Assembly: GCA_025128135.1 (NCBI GenBank)
Contig: JAHLYW010000035.1
Coordinates: 1 to 64,000 of the forward strand
Direction of reading: 5' to 3'
DNA from: Synechococcus sp. CS-1325
GTDB lineage: Bacteria; Cyanobacteriota; Cyanobacteriia; PCC-6307; Cyanobiaceae
DNA length: 64,000 nucleotides
Of this stretch, positions 61,723-64,000 are shown in pieces. Position numbers and translations under genes: made by a program. A model generated the notes under the pieces. It was not told the origin of the DNA. It saw only the letters and a program-made list of their open reading frames with translations, and searched no databases. The stretch's first letter is position 1, and each line of letters begins with the position of its first letter.

Positions 61723-64000
61723 TCAGCCTGGGGGGATCGGCTCAGCGGCCGGGAGGTTGCCTGGTGCACCTGCGCTGGCCAGCACATCCTGAAGCTCGCA
61801 GACCGGGAAACGGTTGATCGCCTTGAGCGCCTGGCGGGCTGTGGCCCTGAGCCGCTCACTGATCGCCTCGGCGTAGGGCACCTGGGCGAGCAGATCCACG
61901 GTGCGGCGCAGGATCCGCACCACATCCCCCTCATCCAGGGAGGTGTTGGCAATCAGGTCACTCCAGCTGGTTCCCCTGGCCCAGGCATGGACCAGCCCCA
62001 TCAGCTCCGGCTCCCACCAGGCCGGCACCACCACGCCGGCGCTTTCCTGCTGCCGCAGCAGTTCCCGCCTCAGGCCGCCGAGATCATGCAGGGCCTCCTC
62101 GGCCTTGGCAGGTGCTGGAAAACCGCTCCAGAGATCCGGACGGTTCACCTCGGTGCTGATCGCCTCGAACACGGCCGCCAGTTCGGCTGGGTTGAGCTCA
62201 TCGAGGTGGCCGCTCATCAACGCCAGGCCCAGCCAGAGCTCGTTGTCGCCGCGCAGGGCCGCCACGGTGCGCCCCACTTCGGTGGGCACAAGGCCGTCGG
62301 CTCCATCAAGGGACCCGAAGAAGCGGAGGATCTCGATCAGCGAGAGAAATGTGTCCCAGTGACGGTTGGAGCGGTGATGCAGCAGCCGTTGGCGCTCTTC
62401 GATCTCAAGATCGAGCTCCTCCATGCGTCGCCGTTGCTTCTTGAGCTGGCGGCGGTCACCCCAGCGATGGGCTGGATGCAGCTCCAGCTCCTCTTCCAGC
62501 GCCCGTACGTGTTCGGCCTGGCCTCTCACTTCGCCGGCCAGGTCGTACTGGGGCGTGACCATGTCATGGCGGCTGGCCATCGAGCCCACCGCCAGGGCCA
62601 GGCCGCCACTGAGCTGATCGCCGTGACGCAGTTCGCCGGCGTGGCGCAGCTCGGGCACCTGGAGCTGAGCCACCTGCAGACAGCTCAGCTCGGCGTGCAG
62701 GCTCACCACCCCGTGGCAGGGCACCAGGATCCAGACGTTGTCATCGGTGAGGCAGAGCAGCAGCGGAAACTGGCCGGAGCCGGGGAGTTTGGCCACGATC
62801 ACCGCCGGGGTGACCCGCCCCTTCAGCTGGGGTGCCTTGAGGCTCACAAGCGTGCCTTCACTGGCGAACTGCAGGGCGAGGGTGAGTTCATGGGCCAGGG
62901 TTTCCTCGGCCTGTTGCTGGAGGATCCGCAGCAGCCGCCGCTCTTCCCGCAAGCGCTCGCGCTGGTTCTCGTAGACCTCGAAGTCGTCCCAGGGAACATC
63001 GGCCGCCGGTCCGCTCAGGGAGTCGAGCTGCTGACGCAGCTCGGTGATCCTGGCTTCGTCGTCGAGCAGATCAAGGGTGGCCAGGTACCGCCCGAAGCTC
63101 CGCTCCACCAGTTGCTTGGCCTTGGCCAGCTCATAGCGCTGCAGCAGATTCAGCACCATGCCGTAGCTGGGGGTGAACTGGCTCACCAGCGGATCGGCGG
63201 GGCTGGTGGCCAGTTGCCCCGCCTCGCGCACCCCCTCGAAACGGCTCTGCACCGTGACCACATAGCCCTGCACATCCAGCCCGCGCCGACCGGCCCGGCC
63301 CGCCATCTGCAGGAACTCGCTGCCCATCAGCGGCCGGTGGCCCCGCTCGGTCCGCTTGGAGAGGGCCGAGATCACCGTGGTGCGCGCCGGCATGTTGATG
63401 CCCGCCGCCAGGGTTTCTGTGGCGAAGACCACCTTCACCAGGCCCTGCTGGAACAGTTCCTCGATCAATTCCTTCCAGGCCGGCAGCACGCCGGCGTGGT
63501 GGGCGGCGATGCCGCGCAACAGGGCCTCCGCATGGCCTCCGTCGCGCACGGCCTCCGGCGTGGTCGCCACGAAGGCATCCAGCCTGGAGCGGATCACGGC
63601 CTGCTCCTGTTCGTTCACCAGGCAGATGCGACCGAGGTCGCGCACCGCCTTGTCACAGGCCCGGCGGCTGAAGATGAAATAGATGGCCGGCAGCATGTCG
63701 CGCTCGGCCAGCTGCGCCACCACGAATGGCAGGGGTGCCGCTTCGGGCTGGGGCGGTTTGGGGCTCTTGCCTTTGCGACGGTCGCCCTTCGGGGCCCGCC
63801 ACACCTTGCAGTTGGGATGCAGCCCGGTGCCCTCCTCGTTGAGCAGGGGGTGGAGACCCTTGGCACTGCAGAAGCTGAAGGCCAGCGGCACCGGACGGTG
63901 ATCGCTCAGCACCAGGGTGGTGGGCCCGTGAACCCGCTCGATCCAGTCGGTGAGCTGGCCGGCGTTGGCCACCGTGGCCGAGAGTGCCACCAACTGGACA
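61723..64000 (-). CDS. Ski2/Mtr4-like DEAD/H RNA helicase, 3' part (cut by window edge)
   Basis: More than 750 residues are visible; the N-terminus with Walker A and B lies beyond the right edge. The visible part begins at motif III (LVALSATV) and includes YFIFSRRACDKAVRDL, VVFATETLAAGINMPARTTVIS, and motif VI LMGSEFLQMAGRAGRRGLDVQGY. The C-terminal half includes a DSHCT-like domain (TEVNRPDLWSGFPAPAKAEEALHDLG... RRTVDLLAQVPYAEAISERL). Cyanobacterial homologues of Ski2-like helicases are thought to act in RNA turnover. Confidence 0.88.
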   Translation of the reverse strand, partial: VQLVALSATVANAGQLTDWIERVHGPTTLVLSDHRPVPLAFSFCSAKGLHPLLNEEGTGLHPNCKVWRAPKGDRRKGKSPKPPQPEAAPLPFVVAQLAERDMLPAIYFIFSRRACDKAVRDLGRICLVNEQEQAVIRSRLDAFVATTPEAVRDGGHAEALLRGIAAHHAGVLPAWKELIEELFQQGLVKVVFATETLAAGINMPARTTVISALSKRTERGHRPLMGSEFLQMAGRAGRRGLDVQGYVVTVQSRFEGVREAGQLATSPADPLVSQFTPSYGMVLNLLQRYELAKAKQLVERSFGRYLATLDLLDDEARITELRQQLDSLSGPAADVPWDDFEVYENQRERLREERRLLRILQQQAEETLAHELTLALQFASEGTLVSLKAPQLKGRVTPAVIVAKLPGSGQFPLLLCLTDDNVWILVPCHGVVSLHAELSCLQVAQLQVPELRHAGELRHGDQLSGGLALAVGSMASRHDMVTPQYDLAGEVRGQAEHVRALEEELELHPAHRWGDRRQLKKQRRRMEELDLEIEERQRLLHHRSNRHWDTFLSLIEILRFFGSLDGADGLVPTEVGRTVAALRGDNELWLGLALMSGHLDELNPAELAAVFEAISTEVNRPDLWSGFPAPAKAEEALHDLGGLRRELLRQQESAGVVVPAWWEPELMGLVHAWARGTSWSDLIANTSLDEGDVVRILRRTVDLLAQVPYAEAISERLRATARQALKAINRFPVCELQDVLASAGAPGNLPAAEPIPPG

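Noticed and set aside
1..64000. tRNA, rRNA, insertion sequence, integrase or phage genes
   Set aside because: All gaps were read; none shows a tRNA cloverleaf or rRNA sequence, and no transposase or integrase motif appears in any frame.

Overview
The window is high-GC, tightly packed cyanobacterial DNA, most like a Cyanobium or picoplanktonic Synechococcus (alpha-cyanobacterial) chromosome. The markers are photosystem II psb30/ycf12, the oxidative chlorophyll cyclase acsF, a Ycf20-like DUF565 protein, a class II aldolase, a photosystem I accumulation factor-like protein, DUF3685, DUF3727 and DUF2996 proteins, and a proteobacterial-type phosphoribulokinase. I see no rRNA, tRNA, CRISPR array, insertion sequence or phage gene. 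Both ends cut a gene: an MFS transporter on the left and a Ski2-like helicase on the right.

Layout. 1-7.2 kb holds accessory functions: MFS piece, cytochrome P450, GH57-like hydrolase, a CcdA/thioredoxin thiol-transfer pair, a BASS transporter, a CSP41-like epimerase and small stress-type proteins (Thivi_2564-like, CsbD). 7.4-13.3 kb is housekeeping: hisA, a Fur-family regulator, a DUF3685 protein, a lumenal photosystem I factor, fumC and a pentapeptide-repeat membrane protein. 13.4-26.0 kb is the most distinctive part: two secreted proteins (one Gly-rich with Asn/Arg repeats), a formylglycine-generating enzyme, two DUF1254/DUF1214 proteins, two paralogous sulfatases with the matching formylglycine motif, a divergent AraC regulator, a Tat-exported HAD phosphatase, a second BASS transporter and three small membrane proteins in a tightly overlapping run. 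26-64 kb is again core: phoH, ruvX, proB, lpxD, leuB, prkB, a prepilin peptidase, accD, an oxidoreductase, fba, a UPF0182 protein, thrC with a ThiS/MoaD-like protein, a bicupin, ftsH, rpmF, recJ, psb30, two half-size UPF0016 Mn transporter genes, a degenerate RNase II/R-family protein, ubiX, acsF, tldD/tldE and fmt.

How it fits together. The sulfatase region looks like a self-contained module. The FGE would convert the Cys of the CTAGR motif in both sulfatases to formylglycine. A BASS carrier could import an organic anion. The AraC protein is placed to regulate the divergent sulfatase gene. The DUF1254 genes and the upstream sulfatase look less GC-rich than their surroundings, which suggests acquisition. 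The substrate is unknown. Other points worth a second look are an RNase II/R homologue that lacks all the catalytic aspartates, an FtsH without its first membrane helix, a P450 without the usual I-helix acid/threonine motif, and a sulfur-carrier-like protein next to threonine synthase.
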